Positions 17,451-25,715 of a stretch of DNA of 64,000 bases are shown piece by piece. How positions within the stretch are numbered: position 1 is the stretch's first letter; every line of letters starts with the position of its first letter. Position numbers and translations under genes: made by a program. Source of the stretch: Pelagomonas calceolata (taxonomy: Eukaryota > Sar > Pelagophyceae > Pelagomonadales > Pelagomonadaceae); contig CAKKNE010000001.1 of assembly GCA_918797485.1 (NCBI GenBank), forward strand, positions 4,960,001-5,024,000. Direction: 5' to 3'. Under the pieces are notes generated by a model. The model saw only the letters and a list, made by a program, of their open reading frames with translations. It did not search any database and had not been told where the DNA came from.

Positions 17451-19418
17451 CTAGGCGCCGTAGCCGAAGAGCGTAGAGAGCTTGCTCGCCTTCTGCTTCG
17501 CAGCCTTGCTGCGCTCCGCGGAGCCCTCGACCGTGGACAGGTGCGACCGGTCGCCGAAAAGGACGAGCCCCCGGTTGCACTTGTTGCACTGGACGCACGG
17601 CCGATGCCAGGCGACGAGGTACTTGGCGTCGTCCGAGGCGACGGAGGCGCGCATGCGGGCGAGGAACGCGAAGCCGCCCGGGATCTCGGAGGCCTTGGCC
17701 ATGACCACCTCCGTGTGGTCGACGACGCGCCCGCCGTTCTTGTTCACGCAGTCGCCGCACGTCGTGCAATTCGTGTCGCACGTCTTGGCGCGGCGGTTGC
17801 ACGCGCACGGCGGGTTGGTGTAGCACTCCTTGAACCACTTCGTCGCCTCCTTATGCGACGGCGGCCGGCCGAGCTTCGCGTAGAGGATCTGGTCCGAGTA
17901 GAGGCGCTTCAGCGCTTTGCACATCGCCCCGCGGCTCCGCGAGAGCGTCGCCCAGCCGTGTCGCGTGAGCCGCTCGCCGTCCCGCCGAGCGTGAAAAGCG
18001 TCGTCGCGAGACGCCTCGGATGACTTAGCGGCACACTCCCGGCGGCTCCGCGCATGCAGCTGCTCGACCTCAAACTTCGCGGCATGAGCGGCCGATGGTG
18101 CTGTCGTGCTCACGCCGGCCAGCCGACTAATAGAGACTTCAGGGATGTCCCACGCATCTGCGAGGTCCTTCCCTGTACTGGCGTAGACCCACTGCGCGCC
18201 GCGCGTCTTCTTGCGACCCCGCCAGCACGCGTCGTCGAATGGCTCGGAGGAGATCCTAAGCGCCTCCTCCTCGCTCGACGACGCCGCCGCCTCCTCTAGT
18301 AACAGGCCCGGCACGGCGTCGGCCAGTCGTGCTCCAACCGCTACAGCGTCGAAGTCCCACCCCATGATCTTGAGAGAACAACCCAATACCACAAGATTCG
18401 CGAAGTTGCTGACGTCGGCACGGGACGCCGCGGCCGGAACCCGTTTCTTTGTTAAAGCCTCGTACAAGTCGTCCCGGGACAGGTTGAGGCCCTCCTCGTC
18501 GCCGACGACCCCGCCCGGCAACATGCCCGCGACCTGGAGATATGTAGCCTTCTCAAATAACGTTGTTGGGAGCTCGCACTCGCGGAGCCCCCTGACGAGG
18601 ATGGGCACGGCCTTGGAACACAAGTTCTCGTGCCCTACGAAGAGCACATTTTCGTCCGGCGCGCGCTCCGAGAGGAACGCCAGCAGTCGGGAGTACGCTT
18701 CTTTGGGCGTGGGCGCGTTCAGTTCGCGCAGCTTCTGAGCACTGAGGCCGTGCGCCTTAACGGCAGCGTCGCTAGGATCGACGGTATGAGCTAGTAATGT
18801 GGAGAACCGGTCCTCCCTATCCAGCGCTACAGCGACTTCGAGGGGGCAGTCGACCTTGGGGTCTTCGCCCGAGGACTTGACGTCGAGGAAGATCACCTTG
18901 CGGCCGACCTTCGAAGCCTCAATCTGCGCCCCTAGGCCGCGCAGCGCTGCACAAACAGTCGACGAGCTCCGCGGCCACTCCGGCAGCGCGGGCTCCGAGG
19001 GCCGCGGCGCCTCGGCGACTTCTTCATCTTCATCACTGCTCTCCTCTATAATGCGTCTCCGGCGTTTCACGGGGGCTTCCGCGCCATCACCACTCGGCGA
19101 CGGAGCGCCCCGCTTCCTACGAGACGGCGGCAGCGGCGGGTCCTCTTCTTCTTCGTCGTCGCTGCTGTCTCCATATTCATCTGTGGGCCCCTTCGGGGCG
19201 CGTACGCCGCCCGGCATGGCGCGCCGTTGTTTCTTTCTCTGCTGCTCCTCTGCTATCTGATCTAAGTGGGCCCGATCTTCGCGGACGCGCTTCAGCCGCC
19301 TCGCAAGGTCCTTCTCTTCCTCCTCGACGTCCGCGCACGCGCGTCTAATGGCGGGGCTGTCATTTAAGGGCCCTCGCCGCCTCACGCGCTCCGCGACCGG
19401 CGTCTCGGGCTTCTCCAT
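17451..19418 (-). CDS. DEDD-exonuclease-like protein with C-terminal Cys-rich domain, 655 aa
   Basis: ATG at 19418 (MEKPETPVAE). Residues 1-150 are charged coil and acidic low complexity with nuclear-localisation-like KRRRR. Residues ~180-370 resemble an RNase T/DnaQ exonuclease: KVIFLDVKSSGEDP (Exo I, but DxE is DVK), VDPSDAAVKAHGLS, NVLFVGHENLCSKAV (Exo II), and a late WDFDAVAVGARLADA. The missing acidic residue suggests lost catalysis. Residues ~530-600 are a Cys-rich module (NPPCACNRR, CDTNCTTCGDC), and residues ~615-640 hold CVQCNKCNRG, both potential zinc sites. A nucleic-acid-binding role is likely but not proven. Confidence 0.75.
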   Translation of the reverse strand: MEKPETPVAERVRRRGPLNDSPAIRRACADVEEEEKDLARRLKRVREDRAHLDQIAEEQQRKKQRRAMPGGVRAPKGPTDEYGDSSDDEEEEDPPLPPSRRKRGAPSPSGDGAEAPVKRRRRIIEESSDEDEEVAEAPRPSEPALPEWPRSSSTVCAALRGLGAQIEASKVGRKVIFLDVKSSGEDPKVDCPLEVAVALDREDRFSTLLAHTVDPSDAAVKAHGLSAQKLRELNAPTPKEAYSRLLAFLSERAPDENVLFVGHENLCSKAVPILVRGLRECELPTTLFEKATYLQVAGMLPGGVVGDEEGLNLSRDDLYEALTKKRVPAAASRADVSNFANLVVLGCSLKIMGWDFDAVAVGARLADAVPGLLLEEAAASSSEEEALRISSEPFDDACWRGRKKTRGAQWVYASTGKDLADAWDIPEVSISRLAGVSTTAPSAAHAAKFEVEQLHARSRRECAAKSSEASRDDAFHARRDGERLTRHGWATLSRSRGAMCKALKRLYSDQILYAKLGRPPSHKEATKWFKECYTNPPCACNRRAKTCDTNCTTCGDCVNKNGGRVVDHTEVVMAKASEIPGGFAFLARMRASVASDDAKYLVAWHRPCVQCNKCNRGLVLFGDRSHLSTVEGSAERSKAAKQKASKLSTLFGYGA

Positions 19419-19604
19419 AGCACGCAAGGCGTATCAGCGTCGATTGAAAGCTTCGTTTCCAGCCGCGTCCCGTTGATTCAGCGGCAAAAAGCGTACAAAA
19501 CCCGAGGCAAATTGAAATCGAACCCGCACCTTGTGCATTTTGCGCCGCGCGCGGCCGTCTCCGCGTATCCAGCCAGCAAATCAATCAGCGTATGACGTCT
19601 ACGT

Positions 19605-20590
19605 ATGGCTAAGAAGGCGCCGAAGACCAAGGCGCCAGCCAAAAAGGCCAAAAAGCCCTCCAAAAAGAAGGAGTCCAGCAAGGCCAAAAAGTCGAGCGGC
19701 GCGGGCGCGGCGCACCCGAACGAGGTGGTGCTCTGCTCGAAATACGACCGCTGCCCGTCCGAGCGGCACGACCTCGATCCGGCGCGCACGCCGTTCGCGA
19801 GCAAGCCGAAGCCGCCGCCCTTCATCCGCGGCCGCGCGTTTGAAAACACAAAGGCTGGAACGAAACTACCTCGCTCGAAGGACGGCTGGGTGCCCGGCGA
19901 GAAGAAGCCGTCGAAGTGCAAGCTGACGTACAAGCAGCTCGCCAAGCGCTGGGCGGCCGAGCGCTCGAAGGCGGAGCTCGACCAGTACAAGAAGGACTGC
20001 GTCTGGGGCAAGTGGTGCCCGGGGATGCGCCCGCCGAGCTGGTGGCGCCTGGACCTCGACGACGACGCCACCTACCGCGTGTTGTGCTATTGCTGGGCCA
20101 AGAATATCCGGTGCTACCAGCCGGTGCTGGGCCTCGACTTCGACCAGTTCCTCAAGAAAGCGCTCAAGGGGGACTCCGTCGCGAAGGGCCTGATCGCGAT
20201 CGACGATAGCTGCCGGAGGATCTCCGAGAAGGCGTGGCTCGAGGAGAACGAGAAGCCGGAGAAGTGTGATGATTCGGTGTACGTCAGATTCTTCGTGTAG
20301 ATGACGCGGCGACGGCGTCGACCCTCACTCAATCGACGCGAGACAGTTTCGTCCACGCAGGCCCGGCCTGCGGCGTCGCGTTCGCCACGCTCGGGCCGAA
20401 GGGCGTCCACTTCCACCACAAGGCGCTCACGGTGACCGGGCTCGGCTACTTCTGCAAGCCGTGCAACACGGACGTCGCGACCGTCTGGGACCGCTTCGGC
20501 CCCGTCCACGCCGAGGCCGCCCTCGAGCGCGTCGCCGTCGCCTCCGGTATGAAGGGCGTGTGCATCGTCCTGCCGCTGAAGGAGGGATGA
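19605..20590 (+). CDS. Hypothetical protein with one short intron, ~305 aa
   Basis: ATG at 19605. The first ~35 residues are Lys/Ala-rich (nuclear or nucleolar type). Exon 1 would stop at 20300, but splicing 20279-20346 (GT|GTACGT donor, GAGACAG acceptor) continues in frame to TGA at 20588-20590 and adds ~80 residues with VTGLGYFCKPCNTDV. The exon 2 frame has the same GC3 bias and conserved-looking Cys pattern, which supports the join. Exon 1 contains CSKYDRCPSERHD and WWRLDLDDDATYRVLCYCW. No family recognised; several Cys pairs could bind zinc. The intron has faint introner-like core sequence but no clean terminal repeats. Confidence 0.7.
20279..20346 (+). other. Short intron, possibly a decayed introner
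   Basis: 68 nt, GTACGTCAG at the start and GAGACAG at the end. It contains GACGGCGTCGA and TCGACGCGA, similar to the introner core, and just downstream CGTCCACGCAG resembles the introner right end. Target duplications are not visible, so descent from an introner is only a suggestion. Confidence 0.45.
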
Positions 20591-20644
20591 TTTGAAGGAG
20601 GCGGCGGCTGGCTCCTAAGTTAAGTACATGTTGAAATTATCACA

Positions 20645-20812
20645 TTAGAAGTAGGCGCGCCGTCTGCCTCGCGGCCCGGGCCCGGGACACTTCTTCGCCG
20701 GCGACAGACTCGTGACCATCCGCGCGACGAGCTCCGGCGCCGGGCAGGGTTCGAAGACCTGCGGCCCTCGCAACTCGAGCATCTTCAGTAAACAAGGCGA
20801 CGCGAGCACTCC
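20645..20812 (-). CDS. Possible last exon of an unidentified minus-strand gene
   Basis: Immediately downstream (on the minus strand) of the introner acceptor CACACAG there is an open frame of ~55 codons ending in TAA at 20645-20647, containing MLELRGPQVFEPCPAPELV and a basic tail. Its position directly after an introner right end and its GC3 bias suggest an exon. The upstream exon could not be identified; a donor GTAGGG at about 20987 fits only with a one-base shift. It may equally be non-coding. Confidence 0.3.
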   Translation of the reverse strand, partial: GVLASPCLLKMLELRGPQVFEPCPAPELVARMVTSLSPAKKCPGPGPRGRRRAYF

Positions 20813-20979
20813 TGTGTGGAAATCAAAATTTTACGGCGCGTTCGTTCTGGATCGCCGCGTCGTCCTCCACGCCATCGACGCGACGCCTGCTCGATGGCGT
20901 GACGATGCTGGTTCCTCGCCGCTCGACCGAGCCAGGACGGCCGCGTTGCCCCGTACCGTTAACGGTACGGGGCACACAG
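20813..20979 (-). mobile_element. Introner-like element, right half altered (copy E12)
   Basis: The left terminal repeat is intact (CTGTGTGGAAATCAA), with the internal inverted repeat CCACGCCATCGA / TCGATGGCGTG and the segment GCTCGACCGAGCC shared with the copy at 44765. The right terminal repeat is reduced to CACACAG and is preceded by a 28-bp palindrome not found in the other copies. No clear 8-bp target duplication. It lies outside any gene I can confirm. Confidence 0.6.
20947..20974. repeat. Perfect 28-bp palindrome
   Basis: Each arm is TGCCCCGTACCGTT (the second arm its exact complement), centre GTTAAC, no loop. It abuts the CACACAG end of the element at 20813-20979. It could be a protein-binding dyad or debris from an imprecise excision or a nested insertion. 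Confidence 0.8.
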
Positions 20980-21366
20980 GCCCTACCGAGGCATCCGCCG
21001 GCGGACGCTTCTCCCCGCTGGCGTAAAAAGGGGATATAGCTATTATAAGTTGAAGCGCCAGTGGGGCTAACTACGGTTACTGTGTCTACTGCGGTACCTA
21101 CGGTATGCCGGTACGTAACAAGTAAGGTACTGGTACCTTGGTCGTTTGTTGTCGCGTTCCTGCTCGAGCAGCACGCTGCTGCGGACGGCGCGAGCCAAAC
21201 TCTGCGCTGAAACGGTTTATATCGTTGCCAGCTACGCGCGCACACGAGTAACCGCTGTGGTTCGTGTGCTTTGCGCACAACAGCTTCGGGCGTCGATCCT
21301 GTAGCGCCGCGCGCCGCACGACGCAGCGACAGCCGCACGCCATCGCCGCGCTGACGCCAAACAAAG

Positions 21367-21999
21367 ATGACTGAGAAGCGCCTCACCTTCAGCCAGGACG
21401 TCATCACCCAGCAGAACGACAAGGAGAACGTATCCGACCTCGCCTCGTGTCTCGAGCGCACGATCGTCTCGCCGAACACGTACCTGCGCGCGCGCGGCCC
21501 GCCCCAGTACGGCGAGACGCCGCTGACGCCCGGCGCGCCCGCGCCGCGCGAGGCGCCCGCGTCGCGCTGGACGCCGGCCGCGCGGCGCGCCTCGGGCGCG
21601 TCGTCCGTCGGCGGCGGCGACGACGACGACGACGACGAGGCGATGGACGACGACGAGGACGCCGCGGACAGCGGCGACGACGGCGAGGCCATCGGCGGTG
21701 GCGTGCGCGGCGTGAGCCGCAAGTCGGTCGAGTGGGCGTCGCGGCAGCAGCGGCTCATCGACGCCGCCGCGCGCGAGCCCAAGGCGGCGATCAAGATCCT
21801 CAAGCCGCCGAACCCGCTGAGCCCGGGCGCGTCGACGCCCGAGGTGCCGCGCTACGTGACGTCGTACGCCGAAACGCCGCTCTCGGGCGAGAGCCGATGC
21901 TCCGACTGGGTGCCGCGGTCGCGGTCCGACCGCGGCGACTGGGACCACTCCGACGACGACGACGACGACGACGAGCGCGGCGACGACAGCTTCCGGTAG
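21367..21999 (+). CDS. Acidic Ser/Thr-Pro-rich hypothetical protein, 210 aa
   Basis: ATG at 21367 (MTEKRLTFSQDV). Two Asp runs (~82-96 and ~195-202) and many Ser/Thr-Pro sites, one KENVSDL (KEN-box-like) near residue 19, and ASRQQRLIDAAAREPKAAIKIL in the middle, probably helical. The start and the phospho-site density suggest a cell-cycle or nuclear regulatory protein, but no family is recognised. It converges on the membrane protein gene at 22039 with 39 bp between stop codons. Confidence 0.65.
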   Translation: MTEKRLTFSQDVITQQNDKENVSDLASCLERTIVSPNTYLRARGPPQYGETPLTPGAPAPREAPASRWTPAARRASGASSVGGGDDDDDDEAMDDDEDAADSGDDGEAIGGGVRGVSRKSVEWASRQQRLIDAAAREPKAAIKILKPPNPLSPGASTPEVPRYVTSYAETPLSGESRCSDWVPRSRSDRGDWDHSDDDDDDDERGDDSFR

Positions 22000-22038
22000 G
22001 AAGCTGCTGGGTATAATTCGAAACACAAGTGACACAAC

Positions 22039-22628
22039 CTAGTCCCGCTTCCCCCCGGCCGTCGTCGATGTGGATAGTTCGGACAACCATGACGCTTGCC
22101 GCCCCATGAACGGCCGGGACTTGGAGTCCTCGGAGTTCGGCTTGCCCGGCGAAAACGTGGAGACGCCGATAGCTATCAGAGCGCCGAGGGTAAAAAATGA
22201 CGTCTGGCTCGCGGCGGCCGCCGCAGTCCACCCGAGCACCCACACGCTCATCGCCGCGAAGGCGATCGGTCCGAGACTCCCCACCAAATCGCCCTCAGCG
22301 ACGAGACTGTAGAACGCGCCGCCCATTAATGTGGACAACATTCTCATCGCCGCGACCCGCTGCGTGCCGCCGTGGCTGCACCACATGCGTCCCACGATGA
22401 CAAGCTCCCACACCCCTACTAGTGGGCCGACCCAAGACGCGTAGCCGTAGCGTTCTTTGAAGCTCGCCGACACGCGGCCGTGGACCGGATCGGAGACGAA
22501 CACGAGGCCGCCCTGCGCGGACGTAACCGATCCGCTCGCGCGTGCAGGGCAATTTAACGAGTCGACACGACCGCCTGCGCGCCGTGCGGGCCGGAGATGC
22601 GCCCTCGCGAACGTAATTATGGGCTTGG
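22039..22628 (-). CDS. Small membrane protein (DoxX-like appearance), 5' end unresolved
   Basis: The minus frame is open from about 22628 to the stop at 22039 but contains no in-frame ATG, so a 5' exon or other start is missing. The readable part has ERYGYASWVGPLVGVWELVIV and three further hydrophobic segments, giving about four membrane spans, then a Ser/Lys-rich tail. The arrangement resembles DoxX-like four-helix proteins; this is by appearance only. A TTTCACACAG acceptor-like sequence precedes the open part at 22629, but the 8 bases following it do not begin with GT or GC, so an introner there is not supported. Confidence 0.5.
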
Positions 22629-22838
22629 CTGTGTGAAACCTGCCTCAAACTTTTTGTGTGCGACGCCGTTTGTTACAAAAGTGAGTGCCACGGACATGAA
22701 AAGGCAACACAAGGACATCTTCGAATATCTCTGGACGGCTAGCCGCCTGAACCGCGCATAAGCGAAGGTAAGGCCGGATCAAGCTCCTGCAAAAACCCGT
22801 TTTGACGCCTCCGACAGATGATCACTATGCACACATAA
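22629..22838. other. Intergenic or upstream-exon region
   Basis: Space between two minus-strand genes. It must contain the missing start of the small membrane protein gene. One ATG on the minus strand at about 22697 opens a short frame that does not join cleanly. Nothing else identified. Confidence 0.3.
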
Positions 22839-24125
22839 TTATTCTACATCCGAAGACGCCGCGCCGGCGAACGCGTCGTCGTCCAGGAACGCCGGCGCGA
22901 GCGACGCCCCCAATATCAGCGCACCGCCCGCGACGTCCGCCGCCCCATAATTCGTCTCGCCCAGCAACACGGCCGCCAACAGCGCGGCCCAGAGCGGCTC
23001 GGAGGACACGACGAGCGACGCTGTGGCCGCGGGCACCCTCGCCAAAGCGTACGTCTGTAATAAAATAGTCAGCGCCGTCGACGCGAGCGCCGTCCACGCC
23101 AGCACCGCCAGCGTCTGGGGCTGGTCTGATAAAGCTAGAACGTGACTAAAACCTTCAGAACCCTCCGCGCCGAGGAGCCAGATCGACGCGACCGCCGCGA
23201 CAGCTACGACCTGGGCCGCCGCCATCGCCAGCGCGTCGTCGTCCGACGGGTACTTCCGACCCGCCTCGGCGATTCGTAGGTAAGAAATCCCGAAGAAGAC
23301 GGGCTGCAGAGCGGCCACGGCGTCCGACGCGACAGGTGCTGTCAAGCCCTGTAATTCGAGCAAGGCGACGCCCGCCAACGCCGCGCCGGCGCAGACCCAA
23401 TCTTTCATCGTGGGCTCCTTGCCCGCCTTCGGTCGGAGGGCCGGGAACAATACCACCACTGCGGGGACCACCACGACCTGTAACGCAGCTAAAAGAGCAC
23501 CCTTCGCCGCCGTCGTGCCCTGCAATGCGAGGCACTGGACCACATAGCCCGCCGCGATCCACAAACCGCACTCGGCGCCAGCTAATAATGCTCCTTTTGA
23601 GGACGCACGAGGTAAAAGAGGACTCAGCGCCAGCGCGGACGCGCCGAACCGCGCGAAGGAGTACGCCGCCGGCGTCAGACTGACAGGGTCCGTCACGAGG
23701 TAGCGCACGGCGGGGAAGTTCGTGCCCCACAAAACGGCAACAGCCAGTAAAGCCGCGATGGCGATGTTGTCGCTCTCCTGCGCCGTTTCAAGGCCGACCA
23801 GCTCCTCCCCAATAATGACGGGGGCATCACTCGTGTCGCCGATCGTCACGACGTCGTCGTCGGAGACCATGATCCCCTCGACGAAGGCGTCCGCGCTCCG
23901 GTCGAGCGCCGCGACGCGGTCGTCGACGACGCCGCTCAGCTTCGTCTCTGGTCGGAGCGGCGTGTCCTCCGCGTTGGTTAGCCGCATGGAGAGCCGCGTC
24001 CCGGCCGCGCGTCGTCGGCTGTAGGAGGATCTGCATCCTGCTGTGCCCTGGCTTAGTTTCGGCCTCAGAGAGGGGTTTAGAGCCAAAATAGCGCATGCAT
24101 TGCATATTAGCAGTAATCGCAGCAT
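22839..24125 (-). CDS. EamA/DMT-family transporter with N-terminal leader, 428 aa
   Basis: ATG at 24125 (MLRLLLICNACAILA). Residues 1-17 are a signal-peptide-like leader, followed by a ~100-residue hydrophilic, acidic stretch, compatible with plastid targeting. From residue ~120 to the end there are about ten hydrophobic helices in two halves, each with EamA features: LWGTNFPAVRYLVTDP in the first half and VVSSEPLWAALLAAVLLGE in the second. The latter is typical of the second EamA repeat of DMT transporters, which move metabolites across plastid or other membranes. Substrate unknown. It is divergent from the gene at 24545. Confidence 0.85.
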   Translation of the reverse strand: MLRLLLICNACAILALNPSLRPKLSQGTAGCRSSYSRRRAAGTRLSMRLTNAEDTPLRPETKLSGVVDDRVAALDRSADAFVEGIMVSDDDVVTIGDTSDAPVIIGEELVGLETAQESDNIAIAALLAVAVLWGTNFPAVRYLVTDPVSLTPAAYSFARFGASALALSPLLPRASSKGALLAGAECGLWIAAGYVVQCLALQGTTAAKGALLAALQVVVVPAVVVLFPALRPKAGKEPTMKDWVCAGAALAGVALLELQGLTAPVASDAVAALQPVFFGISYLRIAEAGRKYPSDDDALAMAAAQVVAVAAVASIWLLGAEGSEGFSHVLALSDQPQTLAVLAWTALASTALTILLQTYALARVPAATASLVVSSEPLWAALLAAVLLGETNYGAADVAGGALILGASLAPAFLDDDAFAGAASSDVE

Positions 24126-24544
24126 CCTGACGGCCCCAGTAGGTCAGGTGGGCCGTGGCAGCGCCGCTAGGACCGGCGATGGCATCCAGAGCCCCAGCTG
24201 ACAGGATTTTTGTCCACCCTAGGGACAAGTCGACAGGGCGTTGGTACGGCTCGCGGGAGACGGGTAGTTGGCTTTGTTTCGTGTTTTTTTTCGTCTCGCG
24301 CTGGCCGGCTTGCGTGCGGGTATTAGCTCTCGACGCAAAAATTGCGCAGCAGCTCACGCGCGGCGCCATTCGTGCCTGCTTCACACATTCGTGCTCAAAT
24401 TGACCGGTGGTGCTGCTAGGTACACGAAAAAGTGGCGAAAAAACGCGCGTACAGCCGGTTTGGCAGCACTGCCAGCTGCATGCCTTGCAGGCAGCACGCC
24501 ATCGACGCGATCAGCAAAAACGGAGGAACTGAAGCGTCACACCG
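24126..24544. promoter_or_regulatory. Divergent intergenic region
   Basis: 419 bp between the EamA gene and the gene at 24545. It contains a TTTTTTT run near 24284 and CACGCCATCGACGCGAT at 24488-24504, the introner core sequence without terminal repeats. The recurrent GCTAG motif is absent. No gene is supported. Confidence 0.4.
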
Positions 24545-25393
24545 ATGGCCGAGATAGTGCAGCATCGCCGCGCGCCGTGGCAGCCCTCACCGACCGATCC
24601 CACGGAGCCCACCATTAGCGCGAGAGCGCTGGCCAAAGCGAGAGGCACCGTCGAGGACTTTGCGCGGTCGTACATGCCGCTGCTCGGATTGCCGGTCGAC
24701 GACGTGCTGTGCTTCGCCGACAGTCTCTACTTCGTCGCCGGCTCGCTGTATGAACTGGACGAGCTGAACGAGCGGGGCGGCGACCCGTCGCAAGCACCCG
24801 CGGCGGCGGCGTTGCGGCAATTCCTGGCGGGCCGCGGTCTGCTGGACGACGTGCAGGCGACGCTCGACGTAGGGTTTGAGTACTGGACGCTCGAGCGGCG
24901 ACTCATTGCCGAGTGGAAAAGGCCACAGGGCGACGCAGCGCACGAGGACGAATTGCTGCGGTCTGCGTGTCGCGCTTCGGCGTGCAAGTCGTTCGACTAC
25001 TCCGTCCTCGCACTGCTGGTGGCTGGATTGACGGGCCGTACCGTCAGCAAAGAGATGATGCTCTTCCTCGGCTCGTGCTTCCAGCTCGTCGAGATAGAGG
25101 ACGACCTCAAGGATTACGAAAAGGACCACGAAAAGGGCGCGTTCAACATCTACGCGGCGTTCGTGCGGCGCTACGGCGCCGCCGCGCCGGATCGCCTGCG
25201 GGTCTGGATCGCGGAGCGAGAGAAATACTACCTCGAGAAGCGCGCGGTCCTCACGGACGAGCAGCTCAATTTTCACGTCGCGCGCAACGAGGCGCAGGGC
25301 GGCGCAGGGCCGGCGATGGCCCCGGAGGCCTGCAGTGGGGGGTGGGCGTTGCCGACGCCGATTCTGAGCGAGCGGCTTTACGCGACGATATGA
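24545..25393 (+). CDS. Helical hypothetical protein, possibly terpenoid-synthase fold, 282 aa
   Basis: ATG at 24545. Mostly helical, soluble, no leader. Two acidic clusters stand out: SLYELDELNERG (~75-87) and FQLVEIEDDLKDYEKD (~180-195). The second has the D-D-x-x-D-x-x-x-D pattern seen at metal sites of isoprenoid synthases and terpene-synthase-fold proteins. It is followed by KGAFNIYAAFVRRYG and a coil (REKYYLEKR). The usual first DDxxD is missing, so enzyme activity is uncertain. No closer family is recognised. Confidence 0.65.
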   Translation: MAEIVQHRRAPWQPSPTDPTEPTISARALAKARGTVEDFARSYMPLLGLPVDDVLCFADSLYFVAGSLYELDELNERGGDPSQAPAAAALRQFLAGRGLLDDVQATLDVGFEYWTLERRLIAEWKRPQGDAAHEDELLRSACRASACKSFDYSVLALLVAGLTGRTVSKEMMLFLGSCFQLVEIEDDLKDYEKDHEKGAFNIYAAFVRRYGAAAPDRLRVWIAEREKYYLEKRAVLTDEQLNFHVARNEAQGGAGPAMAPEACSGGWALPTPILSERLYATI

Positions 25394-25715
25394 TCGCGAT
25401 GTAACTTGTTGTATGTATCCATAGTCGTGTCATCGTCGCATCGACGCGAGGGGGCGGAGCGCGTCGGTCGCCCGCACGCGCAAGGCGCTGTTTCAGCGGA
25501 GCGGAGAGCACTTGCAACACAGAACCGCGAGGCAGCCCGGCGCCTAAAACAGCGCGCATCCGTGCGAGGGCAGGCAATATCACCTTGAGGTCTCGCGTGC
25601 GCTTGCCCAACCCCACATCTCAGGGCCCTAGGGCTGCTCTCCTTGCAGGGGAGAGAGAGCGCCGCGCCGCGCACGGCGAGGCCGCGTTGGCGAGGCAGCC
25701 CACACCACAACAACC
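25394..25715. promoter_or_regulatory. Intergenic region before EDR2-like gene
   Basis: 322 bp between two plus-strand genes. It must hold the end of one transcript and the promoter of the next. The palindromic AGGGCCCTAGGG lies at 25622-25633. No gene or recurrent promoter motif seen. Confidence 0.35.

Larger units (their letters stand above)
20591..21366. other. Region with an introner-like copy and a GTAC-rich palindromic stretch
   Basis: 776 bp between the unknown gene and the acidic protein gene. It holds a possible minus-strand terminal exon (20645-20812), an introner-like element (20813-20979), a perfect 28-bp palindrome (20947-20974) and six GTAC tetramers between 20950 and 21140. No complete gene can be supported here. 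Confidence 0.5.

Noticed and set aside
20823-21803. Minus-strand frame of 326 codons antisense to the acidic protein gene
   Set aside because: Composed of antisense Asp-codon runs (Ser-rich) plus intergenic and introner sequence; no independent support.
22611-22640. CACACAG acceptor-like sequence before the small membrane protein gene
   Set aside because: The following 8 bases (CCAAGCCC) do not begin with GT or GC and no left end was found, so an introner is not supported; the missing 5' exon remains open.
24488-24504. Match to the introner core (CACGCCATCGACGCGAT) upstream of gene 24545
   Set aside because: No terminal repeats or target duplication; could be chance in a GC-rich genome.
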